From the NCBI GenBank assembly GCA_943369665.1, contig CALRNX020000002.1:1-64000 (forward strand): 64,000 nucleotides of DNA, read 5' to 3'. The position numbers and the translations under genes are program-made. This document shows positions 42,453-50,814 of this stretch, one piece after another. This DNA is from UKL13-3 sp943369665 (GTDB lineage: Bacteria > Bacteroidota > Bacteroidia > UKL13-3). How positions within the stretch are numbered: the first letter of the stretch is position 1; the number at the start of each line of letters is the position of its first letter. The notes under the pieces were generated by a model. The model was not told the DNA's origin. It made no database searches and saw only the letters and a program-made list of their open reading frames with translations.

Positions 42453-43427
42453 CTACCAGCCTAAAATCCAGGCAAACATCAAGGGAGCCACAATTGTAGC
42501 GTCACTTTCCACAATAAATTTTGGTGTATGTATATCTAATTTACCCCAAGTGATCTTTTCGTTTGGCACAGCTCCGGAGTAAGAACCGTATGAAGTTGTT
42601 GAATCACTGATCTGGCAGAAATAACTCCAGAAAGGAATATTTTCCATTTCCATATCCTGGTACAACATTGGAACGACACAAATAGGGAAATCACCTGCAA
42701 TACCACCACCAATCTGGAAAAACCCAACTCCTTTACCACTGCTGTTTTTCACATACCAATCGGCCAACCACGCCATGTATTCAATACCACTTTTCATGGT
42801 AGAAGCCTTCATTTCATTTTTGATCACGTAAGAAGCAAAAATATTTCCCATGGTACTGTCTTCCCATCCTGGAACCACAATTGGCAAATTACGTTCTGCA
42901 GCTGCCAACATCCACGAATCTTTTGGATCAATCTCGTAGTATTGTTTCAAATCTCCACTTAACAACATTTTGTACATATACTCATGCGGAAAATATCTTT
43001 CGCCATTTTTATCGGCATCATTCCATACTTTGAAGATATGTTTTTGTAACCTGCGAAAAGCTTCTTCTTCCGGAATACAAGTGTCTGTTACACGGTTGTA
43101 ATGGTTTTCCAATAAATCCCACTCATCCTGAGGTGAAAGATCCCGGTAGTTGGGCACACGTTTGTAATGCGAATGTGCCACAAGATTCATAATATCTTCT
43201 TCTAAGTTCGCTCCTGTGCAACTTATAATATCTACTTTACCCTGACGGATCATTTCGGCCAATGATTTTCCAAGCTCGGCTGTACTCATAGCACCAGCAA
43301 GGGTGATCATCATTTTCCCACCTTCAGTCAGGTGTTTTTCATATCCTTTAGCACCGTCTACCAAAGCTGCGGCATTAAAGTGTTTGTAGTGTTTCTCAAC
43401 AAATTGTGAAATAGGTCCTTTTGTCAT
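42453..43427 (-). CDS. Deoxyhypusine synthase family protein
   Basis: A 324-residue enzyme. The start at the ATG at 43427 gives MTKGPISQFVEKHYKHFNAA; the frame runs back to 43469 over 14 further residues. It has GGKMMITLAGAMSTAELGK, ISCTGANLEEDI, and the lysine box ITWGKLD near the end, equivalent to the SWGKI active-site Lys of eukaryotic deoxyhypusine synthase. Bacteria have no eIF5A, so the substrate must differ, for example spermidine or homospermidine chemistry. No spermidine or agmatine genes are adjacent. Confidence 0.88.
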   Translation of the reverse strand: MTKGPISQFVEKHYKHFNAAALVDGAKGYEKHLTEGGKMMITLAGAMSTAELGKSLAEMIRQGKVDIISCTGANLEEDIMNLVAHSHYKRVPNYRDLSPQDEWDLLENHYNRVTDTCIPEEEAFRRLQKHIFKVWNDADKNGERYFPHEYMYKMLLSGDLKQYYEIDPKDSWMLAAAERNLPIVVPGWEDSTMGNIFASYVIKNEMKASTMKSGIEYMAWLADWYVKNSSGKGVGFFQIGGGIAGDFPICVVPMLYQDMEMENIPFWSYFCQISDSTTSYGSYSGAVPNEKITWGKLDIHTPKFIVESDATIVAPLMFAWILGW

Positions 43428-43446
43428 TGTATTCAAATATTTGCGG

Positions 43447-43479
43447 CAAATATAACCTGCTGTTTTCAATTTAAAACAA
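43447..43479 (-). promoter_or_regulatory. Promoter of the deoxyhypusine-synthase-like gene
   Basis: On the minus strand TTG (43477-43479), a 22-base spacer, and TATATTTG (43447-43454). The spacer is a little long. The start codon follows about 20 bases downstream. Confidence 0.5.
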
Positions 43480-43481
43480 AT

Positions 43482-43504
43482 AAAAAAGGAAGCATTTAGC
43501 TTCC
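43482..43504 (-). terminator. Intrinsic terminator of the sigma-factor operon
   Basis: GGAAGC pairs with GCTTCC around a 5-base loop and, on the minus strand, runs into six T; about 23 bases beyond the Spy-like stop. Confidence 0.7.
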
Positions 43505-43526
43505 CTTTTCAATCATTTAACAGTAA

Positions 43527-43958
43527 CTAGTGCCCCTTCTTTTCTTTGTATTTATGAAGCAATTGCATTTTAAACTCATGCTCTAATGTCACCAACTTCG
43601 CGGCTTTAGCTGCCGGTAATACTTTTCTAAACTCAGCAACGTATTTTGCTGTCAGATCGGTGAACTGTTGTTTACAAGCCAGGTAGTCCTTGATAAATTT
43701 TTCACTTTCCGCATCTGTTGGATTTGGAATGCTGTTATATGCTTTTACACGTTCCCGTTCTTTCTTACGTAAAGCAACAAGTTTGTCACTGTACTCATTA
43801 TATACCGGCCAAAAAACCTGTGCCTCCTTGGGTGTCAAGTTCAGCTTTTCCGTAATAAAAGCAATTTTATACGATTCTATTTTATCAACCTTTTCCTCCT
43901 GTGCTTTCAGCTGGTATGATAAGCTTATCAATAATAAAAGTGTAACAAGTGTTCTCAT
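43527..43958 (-). CDS. Spy/CpxP-like secreted protein
   Basis: A 143-residue exported protein with a signal peptide ending near LKAQ. The mature part is all helix, rich in Lys, Glu and Leu, with LNLTPKEAQVFWPVYNEY, similar to the LTxxQ motifs of Spy and CpxP, and a highly basic end (LLHKYKEKKGH). Such proteins bind and buffer unfolded or metal-stressed periplasmic proteins. It is the last gene of a sigma factor operon; its start overlaps the preceding stop by four bases. Confidence 0.75.
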   Translation of the reverse strand: MRTLVTLLLLISLSYQLKAQEEKVDKIESYKIAFITEKLNLTPKEAQVFWPVYNEYSDKLVALRKKERERVKAYNSIPNPTDAESEKFIKDYLACKQQFTDLTAKYVAEFRKVLPAAKAAKLVTLEHEFKMQLLHKYKEKKGH

Positions 43959-44458
43959 AATTCTTCAAGTAAAATTTGTTCGTCCGTTTGATTGATAATA
44001 TACGTTTCTTCCTCTGTCACTGCGCTTGTACTTATTGAAGTAAATGAAACTTCGCTGATAGGAACATCGCGCATATCTTCTTTTTCAAGGTAATCTAATA
44101 TTTCCTCATCACTAATCGTGGCAATACTTTCCGGAATGGTTGGTTGTCTAGCTATCCAAAAACCAACAGTAATCGTAGCCATTAAAACCGCTGCAGCCGC
44201 ATACTTCAGGAAAGCTTTTTTATACCAAACTGTTAATTGCGGTTGAGGTGTTGAGCCAACAGTCTTTTGCAAAATAGCCATTCGCGATCTTTCAAAATAA
44301 CCCTCAGGAACATTCAAATCTCTCTTTTGAGAACCTACGGTTTCCTCCAATACATGATTGCGCAATTGGTTAAAATAATGCGGAGGTACACTAAAGCCTC
44401 CACTTACCTTCAGCGCTTTCAGTTTACTATCGTCTATATGTTCGTATTCGTTATCCAT
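43955..44458 (-). CDS. Single-span membrane protein, candidate anti-sigma factor
   Basis: A 167-residue protein: a cytosolic N-terminal part of about 80 residues (FSVPPHYFNQLRNHVLEE, LNVPEGYFERSRMAILQK, two similar blocks), one membrane helix (FLKYAAAAVLMATITVGFWIA), and an acidic outer part. This layout and its place directly after an ECF sigma gene make an anti-sigma factor likely. No zinc-type HxxxCxxC motif is present. Confidence 0.7.
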   Translation of the reverse strand: MDNEYEHIDDSKLKALKVSGGFSVPPHYFNQLRNHVLEETVGSQKRDLNVPEGYFERSRMAILQKTVGSTPQPQLTVWYKKAFLKYAAAAVLMATITVGFWIARQPTIPESIATISDEEILDYLEKEDMRDVPISEVSFTSISTSAVTEEETYIINQTDEQILLEEL

Positions 44459-44490
44459 TGTATTTTGGATGTAAGCTTTCTGTATTTAGT

Positions 44491-45048
44491 TTAACTTTCT
44501 TTTTCAAAAATCTTTTCAATCTTTCGCACGGCATGAAAATAAGATGCTTTGAGTGCCCCCACCGAAGTATTGAGTACCTCACTCATATCTTCATACTTCA
44601 TATTATCATAATATTTCAGGTTAAACACTGTACGTTGTTTATCCGGTAAACTTAATATTGCCGCTTGCAACTTAAGCTCCAAGCCGTTCCCATTAAAATA
44701 TGTCCCACTCACCAGTGTTTCTGTCAAATGCGAATTGTCATCATCAATTGAAACATTTCGATCGGCTCTTTTTTTCTGAATAAACTGTAATGCTTCATTG
44801 GTTGCCACACGGTATAGCCAAGTATATAATTTTGAATCGCCACGGTACTTATCCAATTGGCCCCACACTTTTATAAAGGTATTTTGGGTCACATCATCAG
44901 CATCGTCATGGTCTATAACAATTCTACGCACATGCCAATACACGCGTTTTTGGTATTTATCCAAAATGCACTCGAAGGCTTTGTTTTTGGTTTGGTTATC
45001 TCCAAAAGCCAATAATAAATCAGCATCACTTGATTGACTGTTCAGCAT
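44491..45048 (-). CDS. ECF-type RNA polymerase sigma factor
   Basis: A 185-residue sigma-70 family protein without region 1. Region 2 is visible as DADDVTQNTFIKVWGQLDKYRGDSKLYTWLYRVATNEAL (about 52-90), and region 4 as LSLPDKQRTVFNLKYYDNMKYEDMSEVLNTSVGALKASYFHAVRKI (about 131-177). It controls an unknown regulon, probably including its own operon. I see no clear TAnnTTTG promoter upstream. Confidence 0.9.
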   Translation of the reverse strand: MLNSQSSDADLLLAFGDNQTKNKAFECILDKYQKRVYWHVRRIVIDHDDADDVTQNTFIKVWGQLDKYRGDSKLYTWLYRVATNEALQFIQKKRADRNVSIDDDNSHLTETLVSGTYFNGNGLELKLQAAILSLPDKQRTVFNLKYYDNMKYEDMSEVLNTSVGALKASYFHAVRKIEKIFEKES

Positions 45049-45175
45049 CCGTTTTTTGTTGCAACCACTTTATGATGTGCAAAATAGCAATTGGTTTAAA
45101 AACGTTACACATATTTTCTATCACAGTGTTTGGCAAGAGTGATATTTGAATGTATTTTCACGCAAAATTAGGGAT

Positions 45176-46519
45176 ATGGAGATCGTGTTTTTATTGATAG
45201 GATTAGTTATTGGCAGCGTATTGGGTTGGTTTATTCAAAAGAGTAAATCACCTCAGGCATCAATTGGCTCAGCGGAAACAGAAGATTGGCGAACAAAATA
45301 CATGCAGGCTACTAATGAAACGAGTGCATTGCAAAATGCTGAATCCATGTTGCGCGCGCAAACCGAAACCCTAAAAGCCGAGATTACAGCTAAACAAGAA
45401 CAGATCATCCGGTTAAACAATGAGTTGACCACAGCGTTAGGTTCAAACAAAAACATTGAACAACGACTTGCTGAACAAAAAAGTGAAGTAGAACAACTAA
45501 ACCAACGGTTCAAAACAGAATTTGAGAACCTGGCCTCCAAAATATTGGAAGAAAAGTCCCAGAAATTCACCGAACAAAACAAACAATCACTGGATGGCAT
45601 TCTAACCCCATTGCGCGACCGGATTAAGGATTTTGAAGAAAAAGTCCAAAAAGTTTACGATACCGAAGCAGCCGAACGCAATATGCTAAAAGGGGAGATC
45701 AAACAATTGATGGGGCTAAACCAGCAAATGCACCAAGATACTCAAAACCTCACGAAAGCGCTGAAAGGAGATAATAAAACTCAGGGCAATTGGGGCGAGT
45801 TTATTTTGGAGAGTATTCTGGAAAAATCGGGGTTGGTAAAAGACCGGGAGTATAAAACGCAGGAGAGTATCACCACCGAAGACGGCAAACGATATCAACC
45901 CGATGTGGTGATCAATTTACCTGATGGTAAATGTTTGGTAGTGGATTCAAAGGTTTCTTTGGTTGCCTATGAACGTTATGTTTCTGCCGATGATGAACTG
46001 GTAAAAGCCCAGGCACTAAAAGAACATGGACTGTCATTTAAAAGCCATATCAAAGGCCTGAGCGATAAAAACTATCATAACCTATATGGTATTAAGAGTT
46101 TGGATTTTGTATTGTTGTTTGTTCCTATTGAATCAGCATTCGCTGCTGCTGTGCAATACGACAATCAACTGTTTAATGATGCATTTGAACGCAATATTGT
46201 CATTGTGAGCCCGTCTACCCTGCTCGCTACTTTGCGTACTATAGCCAATATTTGGCGACAAGAAAGCCAGAGTAAAAATGCGATTGAAATAGCCAACAAG
46301 GCAGGCGATATGTACGATAAATTTGTTGGTTTCGTGGATGATTTGATCGTATTGGGCAACAAAATGCGCGATTCGCAAAAGGCCTATGAGGGAGCTATGA
46401 ATAAGCTAAGCAACGGTAGTGGTAATTTGGTGAGGCGTGCAGAAGATCTTAAAAAACTTGGGGCCAAAGCTAATAAATCACTTTCTCAAAGCCTTATTGA
46501 TAGAGCCATTGAGAAATAA
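45176..46519 (+). CDS. rmuC: DNA recombination protein RmuC
   Basis: A 447-residue protein from the ATG at 45176 (a TTG at 45146 would add 10). An N-terminal membrane helix (IVFLLIGLVIGSVLGWFI) is followed by a long coiled coil to about 170. The RmuC nuclease-like domain has GNWGEFILESILEKSGL, YQPDVVINLPDGKCLVVDSKVSL, and LLFVPIESAFAAA. RmuC limits DNA inversion and recombination. It is divergent from the sigma-factor operon. Confidence 0.93.
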   Translation: MEIVFLLIGLVIGSVLGWFIQKSKSPQASIGSAETEDWRTKYMQATNETSALQNAESMLRAQTETLKAEITAKQEQIIRLNNELTTALGSNKNIEQRLAEQKSEVEQLNQRFKTEFENLASKILEEKSQKFTEQNKQSLDGILTPLRDRIKDFEEKVQKVYDTEAAERNMLKGEIKQLMGLNQQMHQDTQNLTKALKGDNKTQGNWGEFILESILEKSGLVKDREYKTQESITTEDGKRYQPDVVINLPDGKCLVVDSKVSLVAYERYVSADDELVKAQALKEHGLSFKSHIKGLSDKNYHNLYGIKSLDFVLLFVPIESAFAAAVQYDNQLFNDAFERNIVIVSPSTLLATLRTIANIWRQESQSKNAIEIANKAGDMYDKFVGFVDDLIVLGNKMRDSQKAYEGAMNKLSNGSGNLVRRAEDLKKLGAKANKSLSQSLIDRAIEK

Positions 46520-46673
46520 TGTGAGATATAATTTCTAAGCCCTGAGGACGTCCAAAAGCTGACCCGAAGCATAGGGACAAAAAATATCAAGTGATGTTTG
46601 GTATGATATATGTCAGACCAATACATGACTAAACCAATTTTCTATTTATCTGTCATATAATCATATTTGCACC

Positions 46674-47324
46674 GTGAAAAATATAATCATCCTTCTGTTA
46701 ACCCTTACAAGCTTTGCTGCTTTTGCGCAAACAAAAAGTACGGGAGATAAAAATGCTGAAAAATTATTAAGCACCATCAGCAAGCGTTATAAAGCCTTTA
46801 AATCCATTAAAGCGGATTTTATCTACGCGGTAGAAAGCAAAGCCGACAAATCAACCGAAAAACAAAAAGGAACCCTTTTGGTAAAAGGCAACAATTTTAA
46901 ATTAGACATTGCCGGGCAAACAATCATTTGTGATAATACAACTATCTGGACCTACAGTCATGAAATAAATGAGGTACAGATAAATAATTATAATCCAAAA
47001 GATAACGCCATCCGCATCGATGATATTTTCACGATGTATAATAAGGGTTTCATCTCAAAAATTGCTGAAGAAAGAAAAGAAGCCGGAAAAGATATTGCCG
47101 TCATTGAATTGGTGCCTACCAACAAAAAACGTAACTATTTTAAAATTAAGTTAACCATCGATAAAACAAATCAAACGATATTAAAATCTGTTGTTTACGA
47201 TAAAAGCGGAACAATACATACTTACACAATCACCAATCAAGTGCCTAATTATAAATTGGAGGATAAAACGTTTAAGTTCGATAAAACCAAATATCCAAAA
47301 GTAGAAGTGATTGATTTGCGTTAA
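46674..47324 (+). CDS. LolA-like outer-membrane lipoprotein carrier protein
   Basis: A 216-residue exported protein (GTG start at 46674) with a signal peptide ending near FAQT. The beta-rich body has KSIKADFIYAVESKADKST, KQKGTLLVKGNNFKLDI and IWTYSHEINEVQINNY, the LolA pattern of an open half-barrel that holds lipoprotein acyl chains. Similar proteins in Bacteroidota are numerous and not all are true LolA. The stop overlaps the end of the convergent lipoprotein gene by four bases. Confidence 0.85.
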   Translation: MKNIIILLLTLTSFAAFAQTKSTGDKNAEKLLSTISKRYKAFKSIKADFIYAVESKADKSTEKQKGTLLVKGNNFKLDIAGQTIICDNTTIWTYSHEINEVQINNYNPKDNAIRIDDIFTMYNKGFISKIAEERKEAGKDIAVIELVPTNKKRNYFKIKLTIDKTNQTILKSVVYDKSGTIHTYTITNQVPNYKLEDKTFKFDKTKYPKVEVIDLR

Positions 47325-47869
47325 GGCATTTGAAAACTCGCCAAGATCTCATAATCAATTTCATTTCCCAATTTCACAGCTTGTTTTCCGGTAATGGAGT
47401 ATCCACTGTTTATATCATAATATAGGGTTTTACCAGATTGATATAAACTATTGCGATCGTTGAATATAGCCTCCATACCTTTTATTTTTTGAGAGGATTT
47501 ATACATCCAGAATATACAAGAACGTAAATCCAATTTTGGATCATTGGCTGTATATCTCACCTGATACAACGTGTCATTTTCGACAAGCGTATCAATATCA
47601 AACCTGTTTTTATAGCTATTCTTTTGCAAGTCTATTGCCAGAAAAGCATCCAATTCCTTCTTCCAGTTTATTGCATTTGTATTTATACTTTGCTGTTTAC
47701 CATCAAACGATAATTGCTTTTCGATACCTATTTTGCGAATCGTTAACCGTTGAATTTCGCTTTCAAAAAACTGCTTTGTATTAATATACGGCCCAACAAC
47801 TTTAGCATCTTGTGAAGTACAAGCTACCTCCAAAAGTACAATCCATAAAACCAGAATATACCTTAGCAT
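47321..47869 (-). CDS. Lipoprotein of unknown function
   Basis: A 182-residue lipoprotein with lipobox EVAC (Cys17) at the end of a short signal. The mature part has INTKQFFESEIQRL, NAINWKKELDAFLAID and LRSCIFWMYKSSQKIKGMEA. I do not recognise a family. Its start overlaps the gpmI stop by seven bases, so it is co-transcribed and probably translationally coupled to gpmI; a link to glycolysis is not implied. Confidence 0.75.
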   Translation of the reverse strand: MLRYILVLWIVLLEVACTSQDAKVVGPYINTKQFFESEIQRLTIRKIGIEKQLSFDGKQQSINTNAINWKKELDAFLAIDLQKNSYKNRFDIDTLVENDTLYQVRYTANDPKLDLRSCIFWMYKSSQKIKGMEAIFNDRNSLYQSGKTLYYDINSGYSITGKQAVKLGNEIDYEILASFQMP

Positions 47870-49389
47870 AACAAATTTTCTCCAGTCATTTCAGGTGGTT
47901 GAGGTATGCCTAATAATGCTAAAAATGTAGGGGCCAGATCAGCCAAACGTCCATCTTTTATTTTATGGACGGGTTGTGGTTCCACCAATATTACCGGAAC
48001 CTTATTCGTAGTATGTGCAGTATTGGGCGTTCCATCCTCTTCGTTTATCATGTATTCTCCATTTCCGTGATCGGCAGTAATAATGAGTGAATAACTTTTA
48101 GCAAGCGCTGCTTTTACGATTCGCCCCAAACAATTATCTACTTTTTCTACCGCCTTTATTTCGGCACTCACTACTCCTGTATGTCCTACCATATCAGGAT
48201 TGGCAAAGTTCACGCATATAAAATGGGTTTCGTCCTTTTCAATTTCCTGTAATGTGAAGCCGCAAACTTCTTCGGCACTCATTTCCGGTTGCAAATCATA
48301 AGTCGCCACTTTGGGAGAAGGAGCCATATGACGAACCTCTCCCTCAAAAGGCAATTCTCTTCCACCTGAAAAAAAGAAGGTTACGTGAGGGTATTTTTCG
48401 GTTTCGGCAATACGTGCCTGCTTACGGTTGTGCTTTTCCAATACCTCCCCCATGGTCATGGTCAGATCCAAATCCGGAAACACTACATCAATATTGCTGA
48501 ACGTTTTATCATAATCAGTAAGTGTAATGTATTTCAATTTGAGCTTGTGCATATTTTGCTCATGAAAATCCTGTTGTGTTAATGCCATTGTAATTTCGCG
48601 GCCTCTATCTGTGCGAAAGTTGAAACAAATCACCACATCATCATTCTGAATTATTGCCAGGGGTTTCTGCTCTTCATCCACCACAATAATGGGCTTGATA
48701 AACTCGTCCGTTTCACCTGTTTCATATCGTTTGCTCAATGTTTCAATACTGTTGGTCGTATATTCTCCTTGGCCATTTACCATTGCATCATAAGCCAGCT
48801 TAACTCTTTCCCAGCGCTTATCTCTATCCATTGCATAATACCTGCCCGTAACCGAAGCAATATGACCTCCTGTATTATTTAATGTTTGTTGCAAATCCGT
48901 CAAATAATTTTTGCCACCCTTAGGGTCAGTGTCTCTTCCATCAGTAAATGCATGGATAAAAAAATCAGATACTCCCTGCTTATGAAGTAAACTGCAAAGT
49001 CCTTTTACGTGCTCAATGGATGAGTGAACCCCTCCATCACTTACAAGCCCAATAAGATGAATGTTTTTGTTTGCACTTTTCGCGTATGCAATAGCGTCCA
49101 ATAATGTTTTATTATTATCAATCGTAGCCTCTTTAAATGCTTTATTGATCAGCACCAATTGCTGATACACAACCCTACCCGCTCCTATATTCATATGGCC
49201 CACTTCAGAATTCCCCATTTGTCCATCAGGCAATCCAACATCTTCTCCCGAAGTTTTAAGCTCCGCACTTGGATAGTTTGCTATTAGAGAATCAAAATGA
49301 GGCTTATGCGCCATCGCTATAGCATTTCCGCTATAGTGTTTTCCATTTCCCCAACCATCTAGTATCAGCAGTATTGATTTTTTGTTCAT
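47863..49389 (-). CDS. gpmI: 2,3-bisphosphoglycerate-independent phosphoglycerate mutase
   Basis: A 508-residue glycolytic enzyme that interconverts 3- and 2-phosphoglycerate with two Mn ions. The metal residue Asp11 (ILDGWG) and the catalytic Ser61 in GQMGNSEVGHMNIGAG are visible. The insertion domain with TDGRDTDPKGG, RYYAMDRDKRWERVK and the second metal site NFANPDMVGHTG, ITADHGNGEYM follow in order. Length is normal. A promoter -7 element lies right at the start codon. Confidence 0.96.
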   Translation of the reverse strand: MNKKSILLILDGWGNGKHYSGNAIAMAHKPHFDSLIANYPSAELKTSGEDVGLPDGQMGNSEVGHMNIGAGRVVYQQLVLINKAFKEATIDNNKTLLDAIAYAKSANKNIHLIGLVSDGGVHSSIEHVKGLCSLLHKQGVSDFFIHAFTDGRDTDPKGGKNYLTDLQQTLNNTGGHIASVTGRYYAMDRDKRWERVKLAYDAMVNGQGEYTTNSIETLSKRYETGETDEFIKPIIVVDEEQKPLAIIQNDDVVICFNFRTDRGREITMALTQQDFHEQNMHKLKLKYITLTDYDKTFSNIDVVFPDLDLTMTMGEVLEKHNRKQARIAETEKYPHVTFFFSGGRELPFEGEVRHMAPSPKVATYDLQPEMSAEEVCGFTLQEIEKDETHFICVNFANPDMVGHTGVVSAEIKAVEKVDNCLGRIVKAALAKSYSLIITADHGNGEYMINEEDGTPNTAHTTNKVPVILVEPQPVHKIKDGRLADLAPTFLALLGIPQPPEMTGENLLC

Positions 49390-49394
49390 ATGGC

Positions 49395-49402
49395 AAAAGT
49401 AA
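49395..49402 (-). promoter_or_regulatory. gpmI: -7 element next to the gpmI start
   Basis: TACTTTTG on the minus strand, 5 bases upstream of the ATG. If used, transcription would begin about at the start codon, giving a leaderless message. There is no clear TTG at -33. Confidence 0.3.
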
Positions 49403-49523
49403 TCAAACCTTTATTTAAAATCTTTTAGTCATAAAATCATTTATGAATTAAACAATTTTGTTAATTTGCACGGTGGCATGATTTTGGTCGATTAGAAAAT
49501 CCAAAGCACTGCTGTATTCAAAC

Positions 49524-49901
49524 ATGAAAAAAAATTTACTGTACTTATTTTTACTGGTGAGTTTTGCCAGCAAAGCAGATACTTTTGATGACGTCATTAC
49601 TGCTATCAAGGCATCCAACTCAAAAGCGGTTGCTCAATATTTTAATGCTAATGTTGAGATGACCGTTATGAATACAGAAGGAGTATATAGCAAACCCCAG
49701 GCAGAAATAATGTTAAAGAATTTTTTTGCCTCCAATCCTCCCAAAAATGTAAGTATTCAACATCGAGGCTCATCTGCCCAAGGTTCAAAATATGCAATTG
49801 CTACCTATGAAAGCAATCAGGGTAATTACCGGGTGTATATTTTTATCAAAGAATCGCCACAAGGAATGCTCATTTACGAACTCCGTTTCGAAAAAGAATA
49901 A
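49524..49901 (+). CDS. DUF4783 protein
   Basis: A 125-residue exported protein with a signal peptide ending near SKADT. The mature part has ITAIKASNSKAVAQYFNANVEMTV and KPQAEIMLKNFFASNPPK, of the NTF2-like / DUF4783 type. Its function is unknown. nadC starts 5 bases after its stop, so they form an operon. Confidence 0.85.
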   Translation: MKKNLLYLFLLVSFASKADTFDDVITAIKASNSKAVAQYFNANVEMTVMNTEGVYSKPQAEIMLKNFFASNPPKNVSIQHRGSSAQGSKYAIATYESNQGNYRVYIFIKESPQGMLIYELRFEKE

Positions 49902-49906
49902 ACTAC

Positions 49907-50764
49907 ATGAGAGAATTATTGCAACACCCTTTGGTTGTTCAACTGATTGATATGGCCTTTGCTGAAGATATCGGTTCAGGGGACCACACTTCATTAGCCT
50001 GCATAAATGCTGATGCTAAAGGAAAATCTATTATCGTTGCCAAAGAAGATGGCATCATTGCCGGAATGCTTCTAGGCGAATATATCTTTAAAAAAGTAGA
50101 TAACAGTTTAATTGTAAAATGCCTGGTTAAAGATGGTGATCCTGTTAAAAGTGGTGACGTGGTGATGGAAATCTCAGGAAGCGATATCAGCATGCTTACA
50201 GCCGAAAGAACGGTTTTGAATTTTATGCAACGTTTAAGTGGGGTATCTACTCAAACAGCCAAATACGTCAAAGAGCTTAAAGGACTCCGCACCCAGATTT
50301 TGGATACCCGCAAGACCACACCCGGAATGCGGTTATTGGAGAAATGGGCAGTGAAAAATGGAGGTGGTGCCAATCACCGTATTGGATTATATGATATGAT
50401 CCTGATTAAGGATAATCATAATGATTTTGCAGGTGGTATTGAACAAGCGCTATCCAAAACCAAAGCATACTTGCAACACAATAAGCTATCGTTAAAAATT
50501 GAAATTGAAACCCGCAGTTTAGCTGAAGTAAATGAAGTACTTGCCATTGGCGGAGTTAACCGTATAATGCTGGATAATTTTAGCATTCCCATGCTAAAAG
50601 AAGCTGTTGCCCTTATTAATGGCCGATTTGAAACAGAGGCATCAGGCGGAATTACATTGGAAACTCTCAGAAGTTATGCCGAAACCGGGGTCGACTTTAT
50701 CTCATCTGGTGCATTAACACATTCCATTAAAAGCTTAGATCTTAGCATGAGGGTTGGAAAATAG
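49907..50764 (+). CDS. nadC: Nicotinate-nucleotide pyrophosphorylase (carboxylating)
   Basis: A 285-residue enzyme that turns quinolinate and PRPP into nicotinate mononucleotide in NAD synthesis. Family blocks: FAEDIGSGDHTS, GDVVMEISG, LNFMQRLSGVSTQTA, LDTRKTTPGMR, KNGGGANHRIGLYDMILIKDNH, and the end GVDFISSGALTHS. Catalytic Arg/Lys/His residues of the DTRKTTPG and NHR blocks are present. The length matches. Confidence 0.96.
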   Translation: MRELLQHPLVVQLIDMAFAEDIGSGDHTSLACINADAKGKSIIVAKEDGIIAGMLLGEYIFKKVDNSLIVKCLVKDGDPVKSGDVVMEISGSDISMLTAERTVLNFMQRLSGVSTQTAKYVKELKGLRTQILDTRKTTPGMRLLEKWAVKNGGGANHRIGLYDMILIKDNHNDFAGGIEQALSKTKAYLQHNKLSLKIEIETRSLAEVNEVLAIGGVNRIMLDNFSIPMLKEAVALINGRFETEASGGITLETLRSYAETGVDFISSGALTHSIKSLDLSMRVGK

Positions 50765-50771
50765 TAGACAT

Positions 50772-50799
50772 AAAAAAAGCACCCTAGGGTGCTTTTTTT
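50772..50799. terminator. Two-way terminator of nadC and gldJ
   Basis: A 28-base perfect palindrome with GCACCC/GGGTGC flanked by runs of A and T. It serves nadC on the plus strand and gldJ on the minus strand. Confidence 0.85.
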
Positions 50800-50814
50800 A
50801 TGATGAACGATCAA

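Noticed and set aside
46660..46676. Leaderless promoter at the LolA-like gene (CATATTTG before GTG)
   Set aside because: The first base of the -7 box is wrong and no TTG lies at the right distance.
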